A stretch of 64,000 bases of DNA from Rhizobium vallis. Lineage in GTDB: Bacteria > Pseudomonadota > Alphaproteobacteria > Rhizobiales > Rhizobiaceae. The stretch is from the NCBI RefSeq assembly GCF_003985155.1, contig NZ_ML133690.1, forward strand, positions 372,001-436,000, in the 5' to 3' direction. Both the position numbers and the translations under genes were made by a program. Below the pieces are notes generated by a model. It was not told the origin of the DNA. It worked only from the letters and a program-made list of their open reading frames with translations, and did no database searches. Shown piece by piece: positions 25,549-34,303 of the stretch (its first letter is position 1; every line of letters begins with the position of its first letter).

Positions 25549-26658
25549 TCAGATCACGAATTCCTCCTCGTACGTCTTTGGCTCGGGAACGACTGCAACC
25601 TCGACCGGAATGATCCAATTGGCCGCGTAGCTCTCGGTGTCGGAACGCTGGAGGTCGGGCTGCACGCGCCCCGCTCCATCGGTCGCGCGACATTGCAATG
25701 TATGTCGCCCCACGTCTTCAGGGGTCCACATGTACTCCCACAAGCGCCATGCAAAGGGACGTTCTGCTTCGAGGAGCCTTGCCTCGCGCCAGCCCCTGCC
25801 ATCTCCAGTGCAGACCTGCACCTGCCGGATAGCAGTCTCTCCGCTCCAGGCGGCTCCGAAAATCCGGTACGGTTGGCCGACGACGAGATGCGCGCCCTGT
25901 ACGGGACGCGCGATCTGCGATTTGACCTCCATCTCCGCAAGGGGGACCAGCCCGGGTTCCCCGAGGCTGCGCTCCCAACGGAAATAGTCGCGCGCCTGCC
26001 AGTAGCCAAGGAACGGTTGCTCCACAACAGTGATATCAGTGATCCACTTGACCCAAGCCATGCCGAACCAGCCACCCACGACCGCGCGTAGCGGGTAGCC
26101 GTGATCGCGCGTCAACGGCTCTTCGTTCATCGAATAGGCGAGGATCGTGCTGTCAGCGATGGCCTTCTCAAGCGGTAAACTGCGCGCAAAAGCGATGGGG
26201 CCGGGAGAAGCCGTTTTCTTGTTCGCGTCGACGACGCCGCTGTCGGCGCCTGTGAGCAGAACCTCACGTGCGGTTGGCCTAACGCCCGCCAGTTCCAAAA
26301 TCTCGCGCAGAAGAACACCTGTCCACGCGGCATTGCCGACGGCTCCGTTCTGCCACTGCAACCCTTCTCTCGGCGGCACATAGTAGACGCGCCCGTTCCC
26401 TGCGCACTCGACGACCGCTGATAAAGTCGTGCTCCGCATCGCCTTGATGCTGTCGAGGTCAAGTTCGATCGGCCGCTCCACCGCCCCGCCAACACGCAAT
26501 CTCCAGTCTCGCGCATCGAGGTCCGGCGAGGGGAAATGGTTTCGCACGAAGAACTGCCCGGTTGGGATCAGCCAATCGGAGAGCGACGCAAACGGAAACT
26601 CGATGTTGGGTGGAGATTTCTGTCGAACTATCAGACTGGGTTGCTGTGGTGTCGGCAT
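25549..26658 (-). CDS. Sulfite oxidase family molybdoenzyme
   Basis: Encodes 369 aa. The oxidoreductase molybdopterin-binding domain covers about residues 35-220, with the molybdenum-ligand cysteine at 85 in VVECAGNGR, then GVLLREILELAGV and YPLRAVVGGWFGMAWVKWI. The C-terminal Mo-cofactor dimerisation domain follows (VQVCTGDGRGWREARL). There is no Tat or Sec signal peptide, unlike periplasmic SorA/MsrP types, and no haem domain. The ATG at 26658 is preferred; upstream codons overlap the ribosome site. Confidence 0.88.
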   Translation of the reverse strand: MPTPQQPSLIVRQKSPPNIEFPFASLSDWLIPTGQFFVRNHFPSPDLDARDWRLRVGGAVERPIELDLDSIKAMRSTTLSAVVECAGNGRVYYVPPREGLQWQNGAVGNAAWTGVLLREILELAGVRPTAREVLLTGADSGVVDANKKTASPGPIAFARSLPLEKAIADSTILAYSMNEEPLTRDHGYPLRAVVGGWFGMAWVKWITDITVVEQPFLGYWQARDYFRWERSLGEPGLVPLAEMEVKSQIARPVQGAHLVVGQPYRIFGAAWSGETAIRQVQVCTGDGRGWREARLLEAERPFAWRLWEYMWTPEDVGRHTLQCRATDGAGRVQPDLQRSDTESYAANWIIPVEVAVVPEPKTYEEEFVI

Positions 26659-26889
26659 CGTCCTCGTCTCCCCTTGCAAGCACAACGTCGGCTTTCGGCC
26701 GTGCGAATTCCGGTTCGATCACACCGCCCCTCGCAGTGCGTCTGTCGCATTCCGTCTTCGGGCCACATTCTAGCACATACCGCACGTTCCTCGGATCGAC
26801 CTCGAACGGCAGCAAAGGGCCGCTAGCGGTCGAAGCGTCACGGCAATTTTGTACCGATCGCGGACGCCACGCCCCTGCAACGAACCAAC

Positions 26890-27870
26890 CTAACCAACAG
26901 TGCCTTGCGCGGCACAAATCCTGTCGATCAGCGCATCGAGTTCACCTCTCGGCGGACGGCTCTTCGCCAGGCGCTGCTTGAGATGCATGATCGGCTCGGC
27001 GAGGATCTCATCAAGGCTCTCGGCGCAGATGAAGTCGCCGGCCACGCGCTTGACCTTCGAATTGTCGAAAATGGCCGTCCAGGCCTTGTCGCCGAGGAGG
27101 GGGCCGATCCATTCGGGATTGTATTTGATCAGCGTGTCCGTCGGGACGTGGAGGATCTTTGCTTCGACGCCCAACAATCTTGCGATCGTCTTCTGGATAT
27201 CGTCCCAGATGTGGGCGCGATCGGAGGTGATGTGGAAAATCTCGCGGAGCGCCGCCGCCTTGCCGAAAAGCCCGACGAAGGGCACGGCGAAATCGACCGA
27301 GCGGGTCAGCGTCCAGGGCGTGTGGCCGTCGCCCGCGACGATGGTGGGCTCGCCGTCCAGCATGCGTCTTGCCATGATGTCGCTGTCACCCATCATGATC
27401 GGCAGGCCGGTGCGAACGGTGTGGCTGGGGCGGACGATCGTCCATGTGAGATTGCCGGGTTTCCTCAGTAGTTCCTCGCAGGCGATCTTGGCCTGGCTGT
27501 AGGGCCAGTAGGGATTGATCGCCGGCGTCTCCTCGGTGATCACGTAGTGACGCGGGGGCTTTTCGTAGACCGAGGCCGAGGAGATGAAAATGTATTGGCC
27601 GCAATTGCCCGAGAAGACCTCGATGTCACGCGCCACCTGATCCGGCGTGAAGGCGATGAACTGGCAGACGACATCATAATTCGCCCTGGCGAGATCGGCA
27701 TAGGCGGCCGATCCAAGTTCGCCGACGATCGAGGTCACGCCAGCGGGCAGGGGTGCGCTTCTCAAGCCGCGATTGAAGACGCTGACATGATGGCCCGCGG
27801 TTACGGCGCGCTCGACGCATGGATAGGAGATCTGGCCGGTGCCGCCAATGAAAAGGACTTTCAAAGCCAT
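26890..27870 (-). CDS. Extended SDR / NAD-dependent epimerase-like protein
   Basis: Encodes 326 aa. A Rossmann motif GGTGQIS starts at residue 9, and the catalytic YSQAK matches YxxxK. FISSASVYEKPP gives the catalytic serine region. The protein resembles CSP41/atypical epimerase-like SDRs. The substrate is unknown, and the gene stands alone with about 200-bp gaps on both sides. Confidence 0.85.
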   Translation of the reverse strand: MALKVLFIGGTGQISYPCVERAVTAGHHVSVFNRGLRSAPLPAGVTSIVGELGSAAYADLARANYDVVCQFIAFTPDQVARDIEVFSGNCGQYIFISSASVYEKPPRHYVITEETPAINPYWPYSQAKIACEELLRKPGNLTWTIVRPSHTVRTGLPIMMGDSDIMARRMLDGEPTIVAGDGHTPWTLTRSVDFAVPFVGLFGKAAALREIFHITSDRAHIWDDIQKTIARLLGVEAKILHVPTDTLIKYNPEWIGPLLGDKAWTAIFDNSKVKRVAGDFICAESLDEILAEPIMHLKQRLAKSRPPRGELDALIDRICAAQGTVG

Positions 27871-28031
27871 GGAGTGACCTCAGGGTCTGATGGGCGGGAT
27901 ATGCGGTCACTCTTCATAGCGCGAAAGAGCTTGATCGTCTTCCGCAAATCTCGGGCATCCCTGATTGCGGCGCCCGGCCTTTCGACGGCGGCAAGCGGCT
28001 TCGAACTTGCCGCCGCAGGGCCGGACAGCGT

Positions 28032-28589
28032 CTATGCTTGTGCCCTGCGATAGGCTGCGACGACGAGCCAGATTGCCGATAGCAGGAAGTAGAATGCGCC
28101 GAAGCCCGCATAGGGGACGATGTCCAGGATCGTCGGCGCTGTGGAGGCGAGGGACTGGCTGATCATGAAGCCGCCGGCAAGAGCCGATTGGGCGCCGCTC
28201 AGGATCATCACCCATTGGGCGCCGTAGAGGCGCCAGCGCCTGACGCCGGTATAGAGTTGCAACAGGCCGGAGAAGATCGCCCAAACTCCGAATACGGCCA
28301 GAACCGCATAGGTGCTGTTGCCAACGGCGATGACGACGGCGAGCGTCATGATCGTGCTGACCACGACATTCAGCGCCTGCGACGGGTTGGCCTTCAGGCC
28401 GCCGTTGACCCGGGCGTCGACCAGATTGGCGAAGGCGTCCCAGGCGGGGTAGATCACCAGCAGGAAGGCGGTGGGGCCGGGCTGACGCCCCAAGAGAACG
28501 GCGGCGGAAATCCAGATCAGAGAGAATGCGGCGCGCGTGAAATAATAGGATCGCAGCCAGTTAGTCTGGCTTGAAGAATGGCTTTGCAT
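28032..28589 (-). CDS. DUF308 (HdeD-like) membrane protein
   Basis: Encodes 185 aa with six predicted TM helices, among them FTRAAFSLIWISAAVLLG, VVSTIMTLAVVIAVG and VPYAGFGAFYFLLSAIWLVVAAY. It matches the HdeD/DUF308 family, which includes acid-resistance membrane proteins. It is divergent from a TetR regulator, and palindromes in the shared promoter suggest that TetR controls it. Confidence 0.82.
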   Translation of the reverse strand: MQSHSSSQTNWLRSYYFTRAAFSLIWISAAVLLGRQPGPTAFLLVIYPAWDAFANLVDARVNGGLKANPSQALNVVVSTIMTLAVVIAVGNSTYAVLAVFGVWAIFSGLLQLYTGVRRWRLYGAQWVMILSGAQSALAGGFMISQSLASTAPTILDIVPYAGFGAFYFLLSAIWLVVAAYRRAQA

Positions 28590-28615
28590 TGGAAGGTTCC
28601 TTTGTTGTTTGCCTA

Positions 28616-28724
28616 CCTACTAGTAGGAAGATTGACTCCGTGAGTCAACGCGGCGTCTGAACACCTTCTTGTGAGAGGGCGAAATGCGGGGCAGGCTTGA
28701 CAATCTGCCTACCAGAAGGTAGGC
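28616..28724. promoter_or_regulatory. Two operator palindromes for the TetR regulator
   Basis: CCTACTAGTAGG (28616-28627) and GCCTACC-AGAA-GGTAGGC (28707-28724) share CCTAC half-sites. The first is close to the DUF308 start and the second covers the ribosome site of the tetR gene. This fits repression of both divergent genes by the same TetR protein. Confidence 0.72.
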
Positions 28725-28730
28725 GATGCT

Positions 28731-29318
28731 ATGAAATCAATGGCTTCGACTTCTGATAAAATCCTCGATATCGCCCAGTCTCTCATCGTGGCGGGAGGCT
28801 ATAACGGCTTTAGCTATGCCGACATCTCGGCTGCGATCGGCATCCGGAAGGCAAGCATCCACCATCACTTTCCCACCAAGGCCGAGCTGGTCTCGATGCT
28901 GGTGGATCGCTACAGGAAGCAGGCGGAGGCGGGTTTGCAGTCCCTGCGCGAGCAGGCCGCAAGCCCTGCCGATCAGCTGCAATTCTACATCAACTATTGG
29001 CAATCATGCGTTGAGAACGCTTCTCAACCCTTCTGCGTCTGCGCGATGCTCGCAAGCGAGATGCAGATGCTGCCGGAGGAGGTCGCCTCGCGCGTCCGCG
29101 CCCATTTCCAGAATCTCGCGGGCTGGCTAACCGCGGTGCTGCAGGCCGGAGTCGAGCAGGAGCTGTTCCGCTTGGACAGGCGGCCGGAAGAGCAGGCGCA
29201 GATGCTGATGGCCTCGGTTCATGGGGCGATGCTCTCGGCGAGGGCTTTCGGCGATCCCGGGTTGTTCATCGCAATCGTCGCGCCTGAGGTTGCGAGGCTG
29301 CGGACAGCGGATCGCTAA
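28731..29318 (+). CDS. TetR family transcriptional regulator
   Basis: Encodes 195 aa. The N-terminal helix-turn-helix is clear: ILDIAQSLIVAGGYNGFSYADISAAIGIRKASIHHHFPTKAELV, about residues 11-54. The C-terminal ligand domain contains cysteines in QPFCVCAMLASEM. It is divergent from the DUF308 gene and likely autoregulated through the palindromes at 28616-28724. Confidence 0.9.
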   Translation: MKSMASTSDKILDIAQSLIVAGGYNGFSYADISAAIGIRKASIHHHFPTKAELVSMLVDRYRKQAEAGLQSLREQAASPADQLQFYINYWQSCVENASQPFCVCAMLASEMQMLPEEVASRVRAHFQNLAGWLTAVLQAGVEQELFRLDRRPEEQAQMLMASVHGAMLSARAFGDPGLFIAIVAPEVARLRTADR

Positions 29319-29348
29319 GGGAACCGCCTGAGAAGATCGGCACCATGC

Positions 29349-30182
29349 TCACGCGGGACGATGTGCGTCTTCGAGGGGCGCCGGTTCTGCCCCTTCCACA
29401 TTGTCGGTAAGCGCCCTGCCAATCACAGCTGCGAAGGCGCGGGGGTTTTCGACCTGCGGCAAGTGCCCGGCCTTCGGAACGGAGAACATACGCGCGCCCG
29501 GATGGGCCGAACAGAATTTGCGGCCATCGGCGATTTTCATGTTCGGCAGGCCATCCTGTTCGCCCCAGACAAAGTCAATCTTGGACGATGGTCGGCCGGA
29601 GGTCGTCGTTACGGAATAGAGGAGGCGGAACATGATTTTCGCCATCTCGCTACCCGATTCCGAGAGATTGACTCTGACTGCCTCGGGGATGTTGGCCGGA
29701 CTGAAGAATGCGGTCTTGAATACCGCAGGACCATAGAAGTTCGCGACAAGGCTCCTGAGCGCCAGTGAACGGAAAGGCCAAAGTCCGAGGACTTTGCGCA
29801 TCGGGAGCTGAGACGGGGGTAAACCGTTGACCATGATCAAGCGTCGAACGAGATCGGGACGATTGAGCGCGAGTTGCCATCCGACACTTGCACCCAATGA
29901 ATTGCCAAGCACGGTCACGTCGGTGAGTTCGAGCGCAGTCAAGAGGTCGGCGCAGGCTCCGGCATAGTCGCGGTAGCTCGCCAGCGACTTTTCAAATTCA
30001 CGCCATATGCCCGGTAGCTCGATGGCAATGACCGTATGCTGCTTTGCCAAGTGCAGCCACACCTGATTCCAATGAGCTTCGGCTCCGGCCCAGCCGCCGT
30101 GGATGAGTAACAGGGGCGAGCCCTGGCCGCCAATCCAGCAGCCGCGGGAGCCAGATGCCGTCGCCACTTCAGCCAACTTCAT
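29349..30182 (-). CDS. Alpha/beta hydrolase
   Basis: Encodes 277 aa. The oxyanion HGG motif is near 28-30, the nucleophile Ser95 sits in GNSLGAS, an acid is near 218 in VWGEQDGLP and the catalytic histidine is in KAGHLPQVE. Its start codon overlaps the stop of the upstream marR gene (ATGA), so it is regulated with it. The substrate is unknown. Confidence 0.88.
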   Translation of the reverse strand: MKLAEVATASGSRGCWIGGQGSPLLLIHGGWAGAEAHWNQVWLHLAKQHTVIAIELPGIWREFEKSLASYRDYAGACADLLTALELTDVTVLGNSLGASVGWQLALNRPDLVRRLIMVNGLPPSQLPMRKVLGLWPFRSLALRSLVANFYGPAVFKTAFFSPANIPEAVRVNLSESGSEMAKIMFRLLYSVTTTSGRPSSKIDFVWGEQDGLPNMKIADGRKFCSAHPGARMFSVPKAGHLPQVENPRAFAAVIGRALTDNVEGAEPAPLEDAHRPA

Positions 30183-30622
30183 CGCGACCCCTCCGCGCTA
30201 AAATAGGACCTGAGCTCGGAGAGAACCCTTGCGGCCGCGCCGAGTTCTTCATCGCTTCTTTGGCTCAAAGCTTGTGCAGACACGTTGGCCTCAATTGCCA
30301 GCACTTCAGCTATCAGCCGCGCGCCCGATTCCGACAGCCGAAAGCGATCCGATCGTTTGTGAGACGGATTTGGCTCCCGCTCAAGCAGCTCCAAGCGCTC
30401 CAGTTCATTGACCAATCGAAGCGCGAACTGCCTCTGGACAAGAAGGCGCTGGGCCAACATGGGAACTGTTTGTGCACCCTGCTCGAGCAAACATTGAAGC
30501 ATGCCGCGCTGCGGCACGGACAACGACCTCGTCTTCAGATTTTCCTCAGCTGCTTTATACAGCCCGTGAAATACCGGCCTGATCAGATCTGTGATGGCCT
30601 TGATATCCTGCTCACGTCCCAT
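30179..30622 (-). CDS. MarR family transcriptional regulator
   Basis: Encodes 147 aa from the ATG at 30622, which has GGAGG six bases upstream. A TTG at 30640 and an ATG at 30634 are in frame but fall inside the operator. The winged helix is LKTRSLSVPQRGMLQCLLEQGAQTVPMLAQRLLVQRQFALRLVNELERLELLEREPNPSHKRSDRFRL. It heads a two-gene unit with the hydrolase at 29349. Confidence 0.88.
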   Translation of the reverse strand: MGREQDIKAITDLIRPVFHGLYKAAEENLKTRSLSVPQRGMLQCLLEQGAQTVPMLAQRLLVQRQFALRLVNELERLELLEREPNPSHKRSDRFRLSESGARLIAEVLAIEANVSAQALSQRSDEELGAAARVLSELRSYFSAEGSR

Positions 30623-30633
30623 CGAAGCCTCCA

Positions 30634-30672
30634 TTGACAACTAGATTGTCATTAAGACAATCTAGTTGTCAA
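30634..30672. promoter_or_regulatory. 39-bp perfect operator of marR
   Basis: A perfect 17-bp inverted repeat (30634-30650 with 30656-30672) around ATTAA begins just above the ribosome site of marR. Its length and position fit autorepression by the MarR dimer, perhaps two dimers. Confidence 0.82.
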
Positions 30673-30796
30673 TGTGATCTGAGGGCCGATGTCCGCTATG
30701 GGCGGAAAGTAGCCGCGGCGGCATTGGCTCGACCTCTCCTGCTCGAAAACGACATCGCCTCAGCAATTCCATGCTAGTCTCGCGGGCCATCAGCGC

Positions 30797-31624
30797 ATGG
30801 AGGGCGATGCAGTGTTGGAAACGGACAAGGTGTTTTCCGGCTCGGTTCCGGAAAATTACGACCGCTATATGGTGCCGTTGATTTTCGAGCCCTATGCTGC
30901 GGATCTTGCAGGGCGGGCGGCGTCCTTTTCGCCGGGCGCCGTTCTGGAAACTGCGGCGGGCACCGGGGTCGTGACCCGTGCCTTGGCGCCAAGGCTGCCC
31001 GCTGGCACAAGCTATGTCGTCACCGATCTCAACCAGCCGATGCTCGATTACGCCGCTTTGCGGCAAGCGCCCGACAGCCGCATCCAGTGGCGCCAGGCGG
31101 ATGCGCTGGCGCTGCCGTTTGAAAATGCGGCTTTCGATCTCGTTTGCTGCCAGTTCGGCGCGATGTTCTTTCCCGACCGCCCGGCTGCCTATCGCGAGGC
31201 AAGGCGAGTTCTGAAATCGGGAGGGCGATTTTTGCTGAGCGTATGGGATCGCATCGAGGAGAACGTCTTTGCCGATGACGTGACGAATGCTCTCGCCAGG
31301 ATTTTTCCCAACGATCCGCCGCGCTTTCTGGCGCGCACGCCGCACGGCTACCACGACAAGGACCTGATCCGCTCAGAACTCATCAGCGCGGGCTTCTCCC
31401 ATGTGGCGATCGAAACGAGGGCTGAACAAAGCCGCGCATCTCAGCCCCGCATTCCAGCCGTTGCCTATTGCCAGGGAACGCTTCTTCGCAACGAAATCAC
31501 AGCCCGGGACCCGACGAAACTGGAGGCCGCGACCGACTATGCCGCATCCTGGATTGCGGAAAGACATGGCATCGGCGAGGTTGCCGCCAAAATTCAGGCA
31601 CATGTCATCGTGGCTGTGGTCTGA
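30797..31624 (+). CDS. Class I SAM-dependent methyltransferase
   Basis: Encodes 275 aa. Motif I is VLETAAGTGVVTRALA (about residues 50-65), followed by VVTDLNQPMLDYA, then DALALPFENAAFDLVCCQFGAMFF and REARRVLKSGGRFLLSVWD. This is a UbiE-like methyltransferase with unknown substrate. The ATG at 30797 lacks a strong ribosome site, so a GTG a few codons later is also possible. Confidence 0.88.
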   Translation: MEGDAVLETDKVFSGSVPENYDRYMVPLIFEPYAADLAGRAASFSPGAVLETAAGTGVVTRALAPRLPAGTSYVVTDLNQPMLDYAALRQAPDSRIQWRQADALALPFENAAFDLVCCQFGAMFFPDRPAAYREARRVLKSGGRFLLSVWDRIEENVFADDVTNALARIFPNDPPRFLARTPHGYHDKDLIRSELISAGFSHVAIETRAEQSRASQPRIPAVAYCQGTLLRNEITARDPTKLEAATDYAASWIAERHGIGEVAAKIQAHVIVAVV

Positions 31625-31641
31625 AAGCACGCGTCGGGAGA

Positions 31642-32172
31642 TCAAGCAGGAACGTAGGTCAGCCTGATCACGTCCTCGTCGATCCGATCGCTGGCTGTCA
31701 GGCGGAGCGGCGGGCGGGGGCCGGCGAAGAATGGCCTGCCGCGGCCAAGTACGACAGGGCAGAGGTAGAGCCGATATTCATCGACCAGGCCAAGTTCGGT
31801 CAGGCTTCGCGCCAGGTCGGGACCGGCAACTTCGATCTCTCCGTCGCGCTCGGTCTTCAGCGCGCGGATCGCGCCCTCAAGGTCGTCCTCGATGAGCGTG
31901 GCGTTGGGGCCGACGGATTTCAATGTGCGCGAGACGACCCATTTCGGCTGGCGTTGCCACGCCGCCGCGAAGGCCCGCTCCTCCGCATCCCATTCGGGAT
32001 GATCGTCGTCCCAGTAACGCATGACCTCATACATGCGGCGGCCGTAGACGCTGCCGGCCAGCCGCTGAACCTCCTCGATGAAGTGGCGAAAGAGCGTGGG
32101 GCCTGGCGCAAAATTCATATGGTCGACGTAGCCGTCCAGGGACTGCATCATTCCGAAGACAAGCTTCGCCAT
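31642..32172 (-). CDS. Dihydrofolate reductase-like (RibD C-terminal) protein
   Basis: Encodes 176 aa from the ATG at 32172 after GGAGAGAGGG. FGMMQSLDGYVDH at the start, RRMYEVMRYWDDDH in the middle and ELGLVDEYRLYLCPVVLGRGRPFF at the end match the RibD C-terminal/DHFR-like reductase family common in actinobacteria and rhizobia. It is convergent with the methyltransferase gene. Confidence 0.85.
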   Translation of the reverse strand: MAKLVFGMMQSLDGYVDHMNFAPGPTLFRHFIEEVQRLAGSVYGRRMYEVMRYWDDDHPEWDAEERAFAAAWQRQPKWVVSRTLKSVGPNATLIEDDLEGAIRALKTERDGEIEVAGPDLARSLTELGLVDEYRLYLCPVVLGRGRPFFAGPRPPLRLTASDRIDEDVIRLTYVPA

Positions 32173-32320
32173 GCCCTCTCTCCCCAGCCGCCGAGCCACC
32201 CCAGTTCTGATTGGCGTATGCAGTCAATTATAGGATATCTGTACTGGTTTTATATTACAACTCGCTTTTGGAACGGATGCGAATGCTCGCGCTATCGAGG
32301 CGCCGGCCTGCGGATCAGCG

Positions 32321-34303
32321 TCATTCCTGGCCGTCGGCGGCCAGCGCATCCCGCACGAGCGCGTAATAGCCTGCAAGCTCGGGAATATTAGCCGCGAGCG
32401 TCTCGAAGGTCGCGTCGGATGGCGCAAGCGCGCCGGCATATTTCGCCTCGATGAAGGCCTGGTGGGCGGCCAGCGCTTGCGTGTCGGCCTTGTGCACGAC
32501 GGTGAAGACGGGCGAGGGGACGGTGCGGCCCTTGACGATGATGCGGTCGAGTTCGACGACGATATAGGTCTCAGTGACCAGCCTTGCGGTTTCCTCGCCG
32601 AGCAGGAGTGCTACGCCGTAATTCTTCGAGGCGCCTTCCAGGCGCGAGGCGAGGTTGACGCTGTCGCCGAGGCAGGAATAGTCGAAGCGGCGGTTCGAGC
32701 CCATGTTGCCGACGATGCATTCGCCGGTGTTGATGCCGACGCCCATCTTCAAGACGTGCGGCTTGCTGCCGCGTGCCGCCGCCTCGCGCTCCAACTGGCT
32801 GTTCAGCCTCGATATCGCCGCCTGCATGGCGAGCGAAGCGCGCACCGCGTGGAGCGCGTGGTCGGGGTCGTCGAGCGGCGCATTCCAGAAGGCCATGATG
32901 CAGTCGCCCATATATTTGTCGATCGTGCCGCCGTGATCCATCACCACGTCGGAGAGCGGCGTCAGCAGCCGGTTGATCAGGCCGGTCAGCTGCTCCGGAT
33001 CGTCCTTCAGGGTTTCGGCGATGGTGGTGAAGCCGCGAACATCGGAAAACAGCACCGAGAGCGTGCGCCGCTCGCCGCCGAGCTTCAGCTGCGAGGGATC
33101 GTTCGACAGGCGGCGGACGAGATCGGGCGAGATATATTGGGCAAAGGCGCGGATGATCTGCCGCTTGTTGCGGCGCTCCTCGGCATAATCGAAGGCGGCC
33201 TGGCCGAAGGCGACCGAGATATAGGCGACAACGGGCCCGAGCGGCGAGACGAAGATATGGGCAAGCCGGATGCCGGCAAAGCTGACGGCTGCAAAAGCGA
33301 GGACGGCGGCCGCGCTGGTGACGATCGTCAGCCATCCCGTCGAGCGCCAGACGGTGGCGGCGGCCAGCAGCACCGATATCAGAATGCAGGCGGCAACCGT
33401 CGGCAGGCGGGCTTCGGCGATCGACAGGCCGCGGCGGATATTGTCGTAGATCGTCGCCTGGACCTCGACGCCGGAGACGAGCTTGCCGGTGTGAACCGTA
33501 TAGGGGGTCGCAAAGGCGTCGACGCCGCCCTTGTCGATTTCAGGCGCATTCTGCAGGCTGAGGCCGACCAGCACGACGCGGTCCTTGAAATAGTCAGGCG
33601 GCAGCAAATTCTCCGGGTCGAGCGCCTGGTAATAGGAAACCGTGGGATAGCTGCGGGCCGGGCCGAAGGATTGGATCAGCCGGCCGGCCGGCAAGGATGC
33701 GTGGGCCGCTCCCGACGCCTTCGCCAGCATGGCGGCAAAGCCGTCCTCATAGCCCGGAATGCGCCGGAAAATGGCGTCGCCGCTGAGATCGATCGAGGCG
33801 ATGCCGGTCACGGCACCCGCTTCGGTGAGCTGCGGCAGCGGTGTCGCGCGGATCAGCTGCGAGGCCTGCGGCGTCTCGATCAGCGTTTCGTCGCCGGCGA
33901 GCACGATATCGGGGCCGACGGCCTTGGTGATCGCCGCGTCGTTGCCGGGATTCGAGGGCTCGGCCATGATGATGTCGAGGCCGATGACGCGGGCGCCGGC
34001 GGCGCGCAGCTGGGTGATGAGTTCGGCGTGCAGGCTGCGTGGCCAGGGCCATTGCGCGTTGATATCGGCAAGCGAGGGCTCGTCGATCGCGACGATGACA
34101 GGCCCTCCCGGTGGCGGGCGCGGGTCGTCGACGGTCGAGAGATAGTCGAAACTTCTAAGTTCCAGCAGCGACCAGGCGGGCAGGCGCGACAGAAGCGAGA
34201 TAGCGACCAGCACGGCAAGCGACAGCACCAGTAGCCTCACACGGCGGCTGCCCGTCTGCCCGCCGCTCAGCCCGGTCTGCCCTGGGTTGTCATCAGCGCG
34301 CAT
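32321..34303 (-). CDS. CHASE2-class III nucleotide cyclase
   Basis: Encodes 660 aa. One TM helix (about residues 22-41) leads into a periplasmic CHASE2 domain (about 45-290; DEPSLADINAQWPWPRSLHA, ARVIGLDIIMAEP). Three TM helices follow (about 302-368), then a cytoplasmic class III cyclase (about 412-590). Metal ligands are Asp421 (FSDVRGFT) and Asp467 (DKYMGD); Lys463 is the adenine-type purine-selecting lysine, with Ser543 at the partner position; Asn550 and Arg554 (VNLASR) are the transition-state pair. All catalytic residues are present, so it probably makes cAMP. Its start overlaps the stop of the FecR gene by one base. Confidence 0.92.
   Translation of the reverse strand: MRADDNPGQTGLSGGQTGSRRVRLLVLSLAVLVAISLLSRLPAWSLLELRSFDYLSTVDDPRPPPGGPVIVAIDEPSLADINAQWPWPRSLHAELITQLRAAGARVIGLDIIMAEPSNPGNDAAITKAVGPDIVLAGDETLIETPQASQLIRATPLPQLTEAGAVTGIASIDLSGDAIFRRIPGYEDGFAAMLAKASGAAHASLPAGRLIQSFGPARSYPTVSYYQALDPENLLPPDYFKDRVVLVGLSLQNAPEIDKGGVDAFATPYTVHTGKLVSGVEVQATIYDNIRRGLSIAEARLPTVAACILISVLLAAATVWRSTGWLTIVTSAAAVLAFAAVSFAGIRLAHIFVSPLGPVVAYISVAFGQAAFDYAEERRNKRQIIRAFAQYISPDLVRRLSNDPSQLKLGGERRTLSVLFSDVRGFTTIAETLKDDPEQLTGLINRLLTPLSDVVMDHGGTIDKYMGDCIMAFWNAPLDDPDHALHAVRASLAMQAAISRLNSQLEREAAARGSKPHVLKMGVGINTGECIVGNMGSNRRFDYSCLGDSVNLASRLEGASKNYGVALLLGEETARLVTETYIVVELDRIIVKGRTVPSPVFTVVHKADTQALAAHQAFIEAKYAGALAPSDATFETLAANIPELAGYYALVRDALAADGQE

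Noticed and set aside
32462..34234. A 590-codon plus-strand frame opposite the CHASE2 cyclase
   Set aside because: Antisense of a gene with intact catalytic motifs; low hydrophobicity and no recognisable family.
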